NCBI GenBank assembly: GCA_000310025.1
Contig: FN649758.1
Location: forward strand, 1,916,025 to 1,945,869
DNA: 29,845 bases
Direction of reading: 5' to 3'
Source of the DNA: Ectocarpus siliculosus
Taxonomy: Eukaryota > Sar > Phaeophyceae > Ectocarpales > Ectocarpaceae
Shown: positions 20,901 through 29,687 of the stretch, in pieces
Layout: every line of letters starts with the position of its first letter
Position numbering within the stretch: the stretch's first letter is position 1
The notes under the pieces: generated by a model
Databases searched by the model: none
Told to the model about the DNA's origin: nothing
What the model saw: the letters and a program-made list of their open reading frames with translations, nothing else
Program-made: the position numbers and the translations under genes

Positions 20901-22106
20901 GTGGCGGCGGCGGCGGCAGAACCGACCGGTGCAACGATCTTGAGCGGCAGCGTGACCGCCGAGGTGTTCGCTTCGCGCAGCGGAACGGGGGCCATACCGT
21001 GGCCTGACTCAAGCGAGGACGATGAAAGCAATGACGGCGACGAGTACGACGGCGGCGACAAGAACGGGCGCCGGAGCTCCTCCAGAAACCACATGTCGGT
21101 CGAAGAGGCGGCGGCCTTCATGAACCCGGGCGGCGCCGGTACCGGCCGCATGGGCAGCGGCCGCTTTGCGTCGGGGTCCTCATGGGGAGGGGCGTCAGCC
21201 ATCGGTCATCTGGATCGGATCCTTGGGTTGCCTACCGCGGTACCGGCGGAGAGTTCCCCCGGCGCAGCGGCAGCAGCGGACAGCAGCGGCAGCGGCGGCG
21301 GCGGCGACGCGCCTGGAGAAGTATTTAGCAGCAGCAGCGGGTGGCTATTGCTCGGTGGCGGCGCCCCCCCGCTCGGGGAGCCCTTCGTCGGCCCGGACGA
21401 TTTCCTTTCGCCTTCGTCTGTCGGGATGCGCGGCCTGGCTGCCCGAAGGTTCAGCTCTAGCGCGGCCGTGATGCAAGGCTTCGCGTCCAGCGGCGGTGCC
21501 GCCGAGGTTGCGGGCGGCGGCCTGGGGGTGCGGCGGTCGACCGTCAACGAAATCGCCAGCAGCCGGGGCGCCGAACTTTGCGGCGAAGAAGCAAAGGCCT
21601 CGCAAGCGGCGGGAGTAGGGATGAAGGAGGTGGTGATTGCCGAGGGCGACGGGGCCAGCGATGACGATGATAGCATCGGTGCGGGCGAGGGGGGCGGTGT
21701 GAGACTGACCGACCGAGCGGCAGAAGAGAAGCCAGCTCCAGCGGAGACGGAAGTGCAGGAAGAGACACCGACGTTGCTGCTGCGGAGAGGTGAAGAGGGT
21801 CGGGGGGGGAAGGCGGCGGCCGTCCAGGCGGTTTCTGCCGTCGTTCCTGGGCAGGGAGGGACCAGCAACAGGAGCGGCGGCAGCGGGCTCAGAAATAGCA
21901 GGGGGGAGGCAGTCATTGCTGGTGAGGGGGTCGGCGGCGTGAAGAACTCCGACGGCAATGACGGTCTCGATGCTAGCGAGAGCGCGGCGACGAGCTTTGC
22001 CGGGCCGGAGGGAGAGGCGGGGTGGCCACCGGGTGGAGTAGAGGGCAGGGCTGCGGTTTCGGGTACGAGGGCAGCAGCCGGTGGTGGGTGTTGCGTGGTG
22101 TCATGA
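17936..22106 (+). CDS. Ala/Gly/Ser-rich protein with C-terminal CaaX box, two exons
   Basis: Exon 1 is 17936-19664 and exon 2 is 20344-22106. The intron 19665-20343 starts GTAGGT and ends CTTTTGTCAG after a pyrimidine-rich tract. The join is in frame (G + CC gives Ala577), giving 1,163 residues. The start ATG has a good context (CACCCATGG) and is the first ATG in the frame. Residues 2-17 are strongly basic (AKRSKKKGRSKRGRG), a possible nuclear signal. Most of the chain is low-complexity Ala, Gly, Ser, Pro and Glu. About residues 386-440 are Ala/Thr/Pro/Ser repeats, and 797-816 are acidic. The segment after that (HMSVEEAAAFMNPGG, later HLDRILGLP) looks more constrained. The chain ends GGGCCVVS: CVVS fits a farnesylation motif, and the Cys before it could be palmitoylated. 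I recognise no domain and cannot name a function. Membrane anchoring is inferred from the motif alone. Confidence 0.72.
19665..20343 (+). other. 679-bp intron of the low-complexity gene
   Basis: The donor CAG/GTAGGT and the acceptor TTTTGTCAG/CC are both close to consensus. In-frame stops lie just past the donor (19679) and upstream of the acceptor, so without splicing the two long frames could not form one protein. A short TTG/CTG repeat lies near 19725-19745. The coding character (high GC, Ala/Glu codons) stops and resumes exactly at the borders. Confidence 0.8.
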
Positions 22107-23687
22107 TCCCCCCCCCTCCCCCACGGTTTATTGCCCCCGTGCGTTGTTGGCGTCAGTCTGCAAGTGTTAAAAACTACGTGTTTTGCCGCAGACCCTGCTG
22201 TGCTACCTACGTTCTGGTTACTTTGTCAAGCGTGCCGAGAGGCGCTTTGTGTTTTGGTGTATTTCACGCGCCGCCCGCCGCGGTGGGAATGTGTACGCGT
22301 GTGACGTGGGGTTCGCCAGCCTTTTTTTCTCGTTCAAACTCTCAGCGTCTTCGCTTTCGTGTACGATACTTTTACCATATTTTTAAGCTAGATGTGTAGC
22401 TGGCGCTTTAGAAAGCCTGCCGAGCGCGTGTTTGGGGGGGGGGTGATGTGTCTCCCCGTAAGTGGACGAACAAACCATACGTAGCACGTAGCACTGCCCG
22501 AAGCCATACCGATGTACCCCCCTGGCCGACCCTCACCCCGCACAGCAGCGGCCTAGAGTCTTGCCCATGTACAGAGACGCGGCGCCTGAGCTTGACCATG
22601 CCGCTGCGGCGCAGCTGTGGCGTGGTGGGTTTTCACCTAACACGGGGTCAGGCGGTTCCGTCGAGGAGCAGCGGTGCCTTTCAAAGTAGCGGCGTAAAGC
22701 ATGTCCCGTTTCCAGCGGCGTTGTAACGGGCAGAGGGAGCAGGGTGAAGGTCAGGGCTCCTTTTGTGTGGGTGAAGCTACAGCAGTAATTTTTTGTGTAG
22801 GAAAGTGTTGGTCGGCGGGCGGTGTTCTCGAGAATCCGAGCAGTCCGACCGCAGGAGTGATACGATCTTGGAGATGTTATTACGAGGTACTTGAGCGATA
22901 TGAAAGGCGCTCGCCACCAGGGTGGAAAAGCTAGCACTTGTATGTTGATAGCGTAGGGATCAGAAGCGCCTGTAAGGGCTGCCGAAGCTGTTGCCGTGTA
23001 GTCGGTCACCTGTCGTCGTGTGCGTCTTTTGCCAGGCCTTGAGCTGGACCGTCTGTCGTGTGACCCGCTGGAGGGATAGCTGGGTGACCCCAGTATGACG
23101 GGTTGTAGGGTTAGCCCTTGTGCCCAGGGTAGCGCGCGTTTTGTAAATGTTCCGGTCAGGCTCGGAGAAAGTACCGTCACCGAACCCGAAGTAAAGGGTG
23201 TAATATCTGCACATCGGCGTCTTGAGGATGGTTTTTGCTGAGCATGCGCGCTCGCAACACGCAACATTGTCCACTGTTGCGCACGTAGGTTTGTATGTGG
23301 TTGTGTTGATTCGGAGTTGCATGTCATTTGTTGAGGAAGTTAGTTACAATTTTCAACGAGGAGTCTTGCAGTCAGTATTTTTTAGCAGCTATTTAGCTTC
23401 TGTTCGTTGTTGTGTCTTCGCATTTACCTCTTTCAGTTCGGTCCGATCCAACTACATGTAATATCAAAAAAAGCCGGTGCTCTTGACACGCGAAAAAAGC
23501 GGTTGGCCGCCATGCACACACACATCTGCCTGCGTCAACAGCCCAGCACGGCAAGTGTGCTGGAACAAGCAAGGGCGGGGCGGTTAGACTAGGGTTCGGA
23601 TTGTTTTTTGCCCGCCAATGCATTGCAGGCAAAGTGCTTGTTGTGCCAATTGTTTGCGAGACGCCCCCCGACACATCCTTGGATTAC

Positions 23688-23690
<3 letters not shown>
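22107..23690. other. Probable 3' UTR and downstream region
   Basis: Coding composition ends abruptly at the TGA; a C-run and G-run follow at 22108-22120 and 22433-22443. A 264-codon minus-strand frame at 22533-23327 is open, but its third-position GC is near 50% and its protein is Ser/Thr/Arg-rich without motifs, so I regard it as antisense chance. No RNA gene is seen. Confidence 0.4.

Positions 23691-23738
<48 letters not shown>
23691..23738. repeat. (GA)24 microsatellite
   Basis: An uninterrupted run of GA dinucleotides. No nearby gene is recognised. Confidence 0.95.
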
Positions 23739-23741
<3 letters not shown>

Positions 23742-24647
23742 GTCGGCTCTTTGTGGGTTGGAGAAGAGGGCGATAGGCGAGTGGGCAGCAGTAGGAGCGA
23801 TGCAATCGCGAATAGTGCTGAAATTCTACTCCTATTAGCAAGGAGTGTACTTCACACAACGGTGCCGCCGTAGTTAAAAGATCGCCAGCAATCAATATTC
23901 GTTTCGATACATTTGATAGCTAGACTTAAGTTTTGTCGTGCTCATCTCCACCAAAGAAAAATAGTCTGCATTTACAACTTACAACAGCTTTTGGGCAAAC
24001 AAACACACACAACAGCAGCGTGAGTTCGGTGTCCTGATGAAGCCCCCACGCACCCCCACCCTCATAACCGAAAAGATATGCCGTCGCCGCTTCTTTAGAT
24101 TCACTCATTCAAAAACAGATGCCGCTGAATCCAGCCCCCGTTTCTCACACGCTATCTACAGTATCTCCTGCCGAATGTAACCACGCGAGATCAACACTTC
24201 AGCAGACCGCACCATTTAAGTGAGTGCGTGCTAGGTTTGGCAGGGAAGAGAAGGAGGAGGGTATGAGTGCTTGGGGCGTGCGGGTGCGTGGTAGGGCCGT
24301 CTAAGCGGCAGGAGGTAGGAACGCGGGAATTGCTGGCTAATTCGAGCAGGAAGGATTATTCTGCCGAGAGATGGTCTATGTAAACCCGCACTCGCTGCAC
24401 TCAAGCGTAGGACTTGTCCTCCACCCCTTGCAAGATTGCAAACTACGAGGAGTGAGAGAGAAAGCCTCTCCGACTAATGGGCGATTGCCTACTCCCTCGA
24501 GTCTCGCGAGCAGAGCGAGCACAACCGAGATGAGAGGGAGGAGAGAAAAGTTTGCAGGCACAGGGTGTGAAACCACCACACACAGATAAAAACCAGAATT
24601 TTCATTTTTTCGTGTCCTCGCCCCGTGGGGTGGGCATGGTATGTATT

Positions 24648-24686
<39 letters not shown>

Positions 24687-25922
24687 CCTGCAGATGGATA
24701 AGCTCGCTGCCAGCGGCACACAGCTGTGGCAAGTGCGTGAGGTCATGACCGGAGACACTTTTCAGTTGTTAACATGCATGCGTGTTGTACCCAATGGCTC
24801 TCTCTCTCGTTATCTGTGTCGGCCCCTCCGGCCTGTGGTATGCCCTAAAGATCCAGATTTTGCTTGTGTCGATCGCGAGAATAAACACTTGCTCGAAATG
24901 ATCGTCGACCTACACATGATCGCATGAACAAGCAGCGCGCCACATTCAAAAAGTCGAGATGCAACTACCGGCCCCCACATCCGTGACGACTCGACTGCCC
25001 AAACGATGTAGCCTACAACCACAGCAGTAGCGCGCCATGCCCTGGCGAAAACGTAGAACTCGCTCGTGTAGTCTCCCATCCTCCCCTCTCTCTGATCGCG
25101 CCTGTGGCGCGCACATTGCGAATAGTATTTACATTTATCGTCCATGGAGAGGGAGAGAGATGGAGAAGAAGGACACAGCAAGGTATTGCTGTATAGTCTA
25201 AGGTGCAAATGAGCGAGTTCCTTTGAAAGGGCGCTTGAAATTTGAAATTGCTTACTCGAGAGTAGACACTTTGAACCGTTAGTCAAAGATACTGGGGTTT
25301 GCTTTTTTTGTGTTGTTTTGATGTTGTGACGACCACGTTTGCGCGCTATTATTGTCGCCAGCTCCACTCGTCGCGTTGTATCTACTGCTGTAGTACTGCG
25401 AGACTGCGAGGTGTGGTCCTACTGCTGCTTTTTTTTTTTTTACATTCTGTGATGAACAACAATTAAAGAAGTTGTAGTGCAGGCCTGTTGTGTGGGAGCA
25501 AGCACTCAGGATGAAAAGGACAACGCCTCCCCCTCTCACCGCTGCCTTGTCTCTTGCGTCACAACACCGGGGTGTGGGGGGGGAAATAAGAAATTGGGCG
25601 TGGTGGAGCTCACCCCCCTTTTTCTCCCATTTGTTTCTTGTTTCTTCCGCAGGGGAAGGGCGGACCGCCACAGCAAACGGGCTATTCGCGAACAGTTAAT
25701 CGAATAGTCTTTCAAATACACTATAATAACTACTAAGAACAAGCCCAGTATCCAGCAGTTATGATCGTTATCCCTACCCCTCACCTGTAATTGTTGACAT
25801 GTCAACGCGTCCCTTCTTCCAACAAGGCATCGTTTCGAACGTGACGTGTCGTCTGTCTTCAATTTGGCGTAATTTTTCTGACAACCAATGTCTTGATCAC
25901 GGCACGCCGGCCGTGCTTTTTT
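23739..25922. other. Intergenic, microsatellite-rich, no firm gene
   Basis: A 60-codon minus frame from 24108 begins MSESKEAATAYLFGYEGG and is crossed by a GTAAGT donor-like site, so it could be a first exon, but it has no other support. The (CAG)12 tract at 24649-24684 lies in a frame continuing to 24927 without a usable ATG upstream. A G+C-rich hairpin (GCACG...CGTGC) followed by six T lies at about 25902-25922, just outside the inverted-repeat element. Confidence 0.35.
24649..24684 (+). repeat. (CAG)12 trinucleotide repeat
   Basis: Twelve uninterrupted CAG units. They would encode poly-Gln in an open plus-strand frame ending at 24927 (after the tract: MDKLAASGTQLWQVREVM), but no ATG precedes the tract in that frame. 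The coding status is unknown. Confidence 0.9.
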
Positions 25923-25934
25923 GCAGGATATTCG

Positions 25935-26155
25935 TCGGTAGCGTTTTTTTTCGGCTGTAACAGTTTCGGCGGTATTAAATACGGCGGTAGTTTTTTGGCG
26001 GGAGGCGGTATCTGGTTTTTCGGCGGTACCGCCTTCGGCGGTTGCCGGTATCTGCTTTTTCGGCGGTATCGCCTTCGGCGGTACGCAACATGGCGGTATC
26101 GCCTTCGGCGGTTGCCGGTAACGCGAATAATGTCGGGAACGCCGCCGGCGGTTCG
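25935..26155 (+). repeat. GGCGGTA repeat array 1
   Basis: About ten GGCGGT motifs in one orientation, often TTCGGCGGTA after a T-run, with the palindrome GGCGGTACCGCC at 26022-26033. The blocks TTCGGCGGTACCGCCTTCGG and GGTAACGCGAAT also occur in array 2, so the two arrays are related. Spacing is irregular, unlike a CRISPR or simple satellite. Confidence 0.85.
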
Positions 26156-26895
26156 CAATTGTCTGTCCGGCACAAGTTATGTTACAGCAGCGGTGTTCCG
26201 TTTAGTCGTTTTCCGGCGAGACTAGGTGCATATCTTTTCTGACAACTCCGGAGTACATTCTTGTGTTCTTCCCCACCATGTCACCCCAGAAATGCAAAGC
26301 ACGCAATGTATGTAGACAAAGCGATTACATGTAAATTGTACACCTCGAAGTATAGTAAATTTACCAGCCTTCTGCAATACGAAAGACGACAGAAGCATAA
26401 GAGGCTGAGACACAAAATCACAAATCACCGGATGGTGTAGGCATGTTGATCATTTGTTTTTTTAATATCAGACCAACCATCAGACCAACCAAGGGCCGTA
26501 AAAACGGAAAAACGCTAAGATAAGTCTACAGCAGCAAAGGGAATCGTGGCTTCAGGCTGGGGTGGTGGGGGTTGCAACACCACCTCCTCTTCTTCTTCAG
26601 CAACCACCGAATCGTTGATGGCAATCACCGAATTGCCAGAAGAAGGCTCCCCGAATCAGCAACACCAGCATTCGCAGCCTCCGCACTATTAGAAGAAGCA
26701 CTAACACTCCCGGATAAATTGCTCATCGTTCTGTTGCATCACACGCGCTGCGCGGTGGGTGCGTGTGTGCATCTACACTGCTGCTGCTGTGGTCCATGCG
26801 ACAGTGCACAGTGCACAACATCGAGGTTCTTCCGAAGAGGAACAAAAAATAAAAAATGAACTCCAGATGAATCGAAATAAAAATAAAAATACATA

Positions 26896-26963
26896 GGCGA
26901 GAATTGAACTCCAGTTCTTCCCATCAGGTGATCATCCTGTTGAACGGTTTAACCAACAATGAC
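26896..26963 (-). ncRNA. tRNA-like sequence (degenerate, possible SINE head)
   Basis: On the minus strand a box A-like TGGTTAAACCG (26955-26945) is followed at tRNA spacing by a box B-like GAGTTCAATTC (26911-26901). An anticodon-like arm (CAGG, 7-base loop, CCTG) lies between them. The T-stem pairs only partly and no acceptor stem forms, so this is not a functional tRNA gene. It sits at the edge of GGCGGTA array 2. The decamer TGAACTCCAG within it is repeated at 26857-26866. Confidence 0.35.
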
Positions 26964-26979
26964 CTTTTGCCGGTACCTT

Positions 26980-27272
26980 TGTGGCGGTATCCAATTTGGC
27001 GGTATTTTGTGGGCGGTAGCCAATATGGCGGTACTATTTTGGCGGTAGCCAATATGGCGGTGTTTTTTTGGCGGTACACAACACGGTACTTTTTTGGCGG
27101 TATCCGGTATCGCGTAAAATGGCGGCAGTTTTTAGGCGGTGCGAAAACGGCGGTAGTTTTTTGGCGGTAGGCGGTATCTTCTTGTTCGGCGGTACCGCCT
27201 TCGGCGGTAGGCGGTAACGCGAATTTCGGCGGTATACCGCCAATTACCGGATCCGCCTACCGTGGGCGGTAA
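26980..27272 (+). repeat. GGCGGTA repeat array 2
   Basis: About seventeen GGCGGT motifs, many in the forms ATGGCGGTA and TTTTTTGGCGGTA, plus GGCGGTACCGCC at 27188-27199 and a few inverted ACCGCC copies near the right end. AT-rich spacers of 8-20 bases separate the motifs. The array shares long blocks with array 1 about 1 kb upstream, in the same orientation. Confidence 0.85.
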
Positions 27273-27276
27273 AACA

Positions 27277-27296
27277 CGTCGGGAAAATTCCCGACG
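27277..27296. repeat. 9-bp inverted repeat with AA spacer
   Basis: CGTCGGGAA and TTCCCGACG are perfect complements separated by two bases. The right arm overlaps the right terminal inverted repeat of the element ending at 27306. Confidence 0.85.
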
Positions 27297-27526
27297 AATA
27301 CCCTGCTTTTTTGGCATCCCCCCTGCGCGTCACTGACGAAAACCGCGGTTGTGGACACATGAAATATTTTGCACGCCCGCATATTCTTTGAGGAGCAGGA
27401 GACGGGGACGGCACGTGATGGACTGCTGTTTATTCTGAAAAGCTCAGCAATGATTGTTTTTCGAGATCGCATTTTCTCGTGTGTGGAGTTTCCTCTCGCA
27501 TTTGCCCTATAGCGGAGAGTGGCACA

Positions 27527-27757
27527 TTGTTGTTGTTGTTGTCTTCACATGAAATCCGTTCCGTTCTCTCTGTCCAATACCTTCTTCTGTCCGCACTAGT
27601 CTGACATTGACGGGGTCGATTCCCGTGGTCAAAGGCTAGCTTACCCAGAAAAAGGTGGTATTCGAAAATAATAATGGACCCGAAGCGTCCGCAAGTCAAA
27701 ATAAGTCAACGACAGATACAGTATCTAGGCCACTCCGCTCGCCTCTACACGCTATGC
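27527..27757 (-). mobile_element. SINE-like element, family 2, copy 3
   Basis: In minus orientation: head starting at GCATAGCGTG (27757), box A-like TGGCCTAGATAC ending near 27721, box B-like GCTTCGGGTCC (27686-27676), body, and a short (CAA)5 tail (27541-27527). It matches the copy at 4249-4511 throughout. Its box B is closer to the consensus than that of the 4249 copy. No clear target-site duplication is visible. Confidence 0.78.
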
Positions 27758-28271
27758 ATACTGCGTCCCCTAAGTCGAAATTTATCCAAAACGAACCACA
27801 CCTAACCGTACAGCAGTAATGGTGCCTATTCATGGATTTGAGTTTCTTATTTCGTCTTCCAGACGTAAAGCCGTGTCGCGTGCCCGAACACATCCATACT
27901 CTCGGCAGATCCATCGCCTAGTCGAGTTTACCTTGATGGTGGTGTTTCTGCGCCTGTGGCGAAAATAGGAATTTTCTCGATTCTTTGCTGCTCTACGGTC
28001 TGGGCCCCATTGCACCTGCCATGTGCACAGCAGCAGCAGCAGCGGCGGCATCAGCAACACGACAGAAAGCCCGTGCCTGTTGCCCGTTGCCCCTCTCTCA
28101 CTAGCGGCTTTTTTTTAGCGGCTACACGCTTCATCTAGCTGGCGCCACAACTTCTCGACGCGCTCGCTCTTCCCCAGTTGCTTTCCATTCCGACCCTCTA
28201 ACGGATTGCAGTATTTGTGTTCCAGGGTCGTCAACTATGCACAGACGTGCGCCCTGATTATGTATGTAGCC
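27758..28271. other. Intergenic, nothing firm
   Basis: A short CAG/CGG-rich patch near 28028-28048 and a T-run near 28110. No coding region or RNA gene is supported. Confidence 0.4.
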
Positions 28272-28412
28272 GTTGAATTCTCAGTTTTACGCTGGAAGTG
28301 CTTACTCACATTCTCACGAATGCAAACCACGCGTCTTTGTGCGTATTTATTCGCGCTGACTAGACGTAGAATTCTCCGTTTTACACTGGAGGTGCCCATT
28401 CACATCCTCAAC
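28272..28412. repeat. Degenerate direct duplication, about 47-bp unit, offset 94 bp
   Basis: 28272-28318 and 28366-28412 share GAATTCTC, GTTTTAC, CTGGA and CACAT blocks in the same order, with roughly eight mismatches. The intervening 47 bases are not clearly repeated. Origin unknown. Confidence 0.65.
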
Positions 28413-28424
28413 ACTTGTACATAT

Positions 28425-28511
28425 GTGCCTCGAAACTTTACCATGGGAACCCCTCATCCCATCCCGTATGTAAGCAACAGAGCAGACCGGGTTCGATCCC
28501 CGGGAAGCACG
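28425..28511 (+). ncRNA. tRNA-like 3' half with perfect T-arm
   Basis: CCGGG, loop TTCGATC, CCCGG (28487-28503) is a perfect 5-bp T-arm with a canonical box B. The following GAAGCAC can pair at six of seven positions with GTGCCTC at 28425-28431. No D-arm or box A is present in between; instead a hairpin ATGGGA...TCCCAT occupies the middle. A tRNA pseudogene, an aberrant tRNA or a SINE-head relic are all possible. Confidence 0.35.
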
Positions 28512-28685
28512 CGCTTGTAAGATGTCCGTTTGTTTGGGAGCTTTCCGCCTCAACCCATGCAGTACATAAACCTCGACGCTTCTACTACTACTGTCGTATC
28601 CGATGCTGTTTTTTTCTTACGCCATCCATATCGTCGTCGCCGTTTCTTTTGTTTTTGTGCGCTTCGTAAGGCACCAACCAAGAGG

Positions 28686-29687
28686 ATGATGCCGACGTCG
28701 GGCCGCTTCAGCCACCCGGACGGGAACCTGCCGCCCCCCGAGCGCAGGCGGAGGCTGGACGAGTACGGCTCGGTCGAGGAACTCTACTCCTACAGCAGCA
28801 CCAGCAGCACCAGCGCGGGCGGCCGCGGTGCAGCGGGACTCCCGGTCCACGCCCAGAGGTCTCACGGCGACATCTTCCAGGAGCTCATAAGCAGGCGCGC
28901 GCACGACATGATCTCGGGCGCGCAGGACGTAGTCGCCGGGGCGGGGATGATCCGCGAGGAGACCCAGCGGCAGAACCGGGCCCTGCGGGGAGAGAACGAC
29001 ACCCTGCGTGCCTGCGTGGACATGCTGCTCGCCGAGGCGGGGGGGGGCGGGTCGACCGGCGGCGGTGGCGGAGGCAGCAGCGGCGGCAGCAGCGGCGTCT
29101 CCCCTTTCCAGTCCTCGCCCATGCAGCTGCTGAGCGCGGCCCGGGGCGTGCGCGACAGGAACCACCAGCGGGAGCTGGCCCTGAGCGCCGCCGCGGCGAC
29201 GGCGGAAAGCGCGCTGCGGGCGGAGAGGAACAGGCGCGAGGGGGCCGAGGTCGAGGCCCGGCTTTCCAGGGAGGCCGCTTCTTCTTCGAGGCAGGCGAGG
29301 GGGAGGCGCCAGAACCAGCAGCAGCAGGTCGTCGGGCGGGGCTATCTGGGAGAAACCTTCAGCATGGCGCTGCGCGCGCTCAAGAGGGAGAAAGCCTACT
29401 TCATGGACGCCGTCGAGGACCGTAAGCGCGCGGAGCGCGCCCTCGCGGAGGAGAGGGCCGACCGCCGGCAGGCCGAGACGGCCGCGAGGACCGCGCTCCA
29501 GGAGGAGAGGACCAGACGGGAGCAGGCCGAGAGCCTCGCCAAGTGCGTCATCTGCTCGACCCGCCGCCGCAGCCGGGCGCTGCTACCCTGCGGGCACCTG
29601 GTCATGTGCGACCGATGCCCCGTCGTCTCCACGTGCCCTATCTGCGACCAGCAGGTCCGGCGGACGATGCCCGGCACCCTTTCTTAA
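28686..29687 (+). CDS. Coiled-coil protein with C-terminal RING-HC finger, probable E3 ubiquitin ligase
   Basis: 333 residues from ATG 28686 (a second ATG follows at once). The frame is open further upstream, and an ATG at 28557 is a longer alternative, but coding composition (high GC) begins near 28686. Residues 1-60 are Arg/Pro/Ser-rich and probably disordered. Around 85-120 lies a short helix (ETQRQNRALRGENDTLRAC), followed by a Gly/Ser linker. About 225-285 form a charged coiled coil (KREKAYFMDAVEDRKRAERA and on). Residues 287-320 are a C3HC4 RING: CVIC, then PCGHLVMCDRC, then CPIC, all eight zinc ligands present, with only 13 residues after it. The terminal position and spacing resemble the RINGs of IAP- and MUL1-type ligases. 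The expected role is ubiquitin transfer, with the coiled coil mediating dimerisation or substrate contact; the substrate is unknown. Confidence 0.85.
   Translation: MMPTSGRFSHPDGNLPPPERRRRLDEYGSVEELYSYSSTSSTSAGGRGAAGLPVHAQRSHGDIFQELISRRAHDMISGAQDVVAGAGMIREETQRQNRALRGENDTLRACVDMLLAEAGGGGSTGGGGGGSSGGSSGVSPFQSSPMQLLSAARGVRDRNHQRELALSAAAATAESALRAERNRREGAEVEARLSREAASSSRQARGRRQNQQQQVVGRGYLGETFSMALRALKREKAYFMDAVEDRKRAERALAEERADRRQAETAARTALQEERTRREQAESLAKCVICSTRRRSRALLPCGHLVMCDRCPVVSTCPICDQQVRRTMPGTLS

Larger units (their letters stand above)
25923..27306. mobile_element. Putative non-autonomous element with 16-bp terminal inverted repeats
   Basis: The left end GCAGGATATTCGTCGG (25923-25938) and the right end CCGACGAATACCCTGC (27291-27306) are inverted copies of each other with one mismatch. 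Each terminus is followed outward by six T, which could be a target-site duplication or simply T-rich target DNA. Inside each end lies an array of GGCGGTA motifs, and the middle (about 26220-26890) is plainer and AT-richer. No transposase frame is present; the open frames inside simply translate the repeats. It resembles a MITE or similar element with internal repeats. The repeats are short, so this remains a hypothesis. Confidence 0.45.

Noticed and set aside
21206-21958. 250-codon minus-strand frame
   Set aside because: Shadow of exon 2 of the same gene, with low-complexity Ser/Pro/Ala content mirroring the plus strand.
22533-23327. 264-codon minus-strand frame antisense to the probable 3' UTR
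   Set aside because: The length is notable, but third-position GC is near 50%, the protein is Ser/Thr/Arg-rich without motifs, and there is no clear gene context.
25935-27272. CRISPR-like array
   Set aside because: The repeat is only about 7 bases, spacers are irregular and AT-rich, and the DNA is eukaryotic in character.
25859-27317. Frames translating to RYRLPPK-like repeats
   Set aside because: They are direct translations of the GGCGGTA arrays and have no independent support as proteins.
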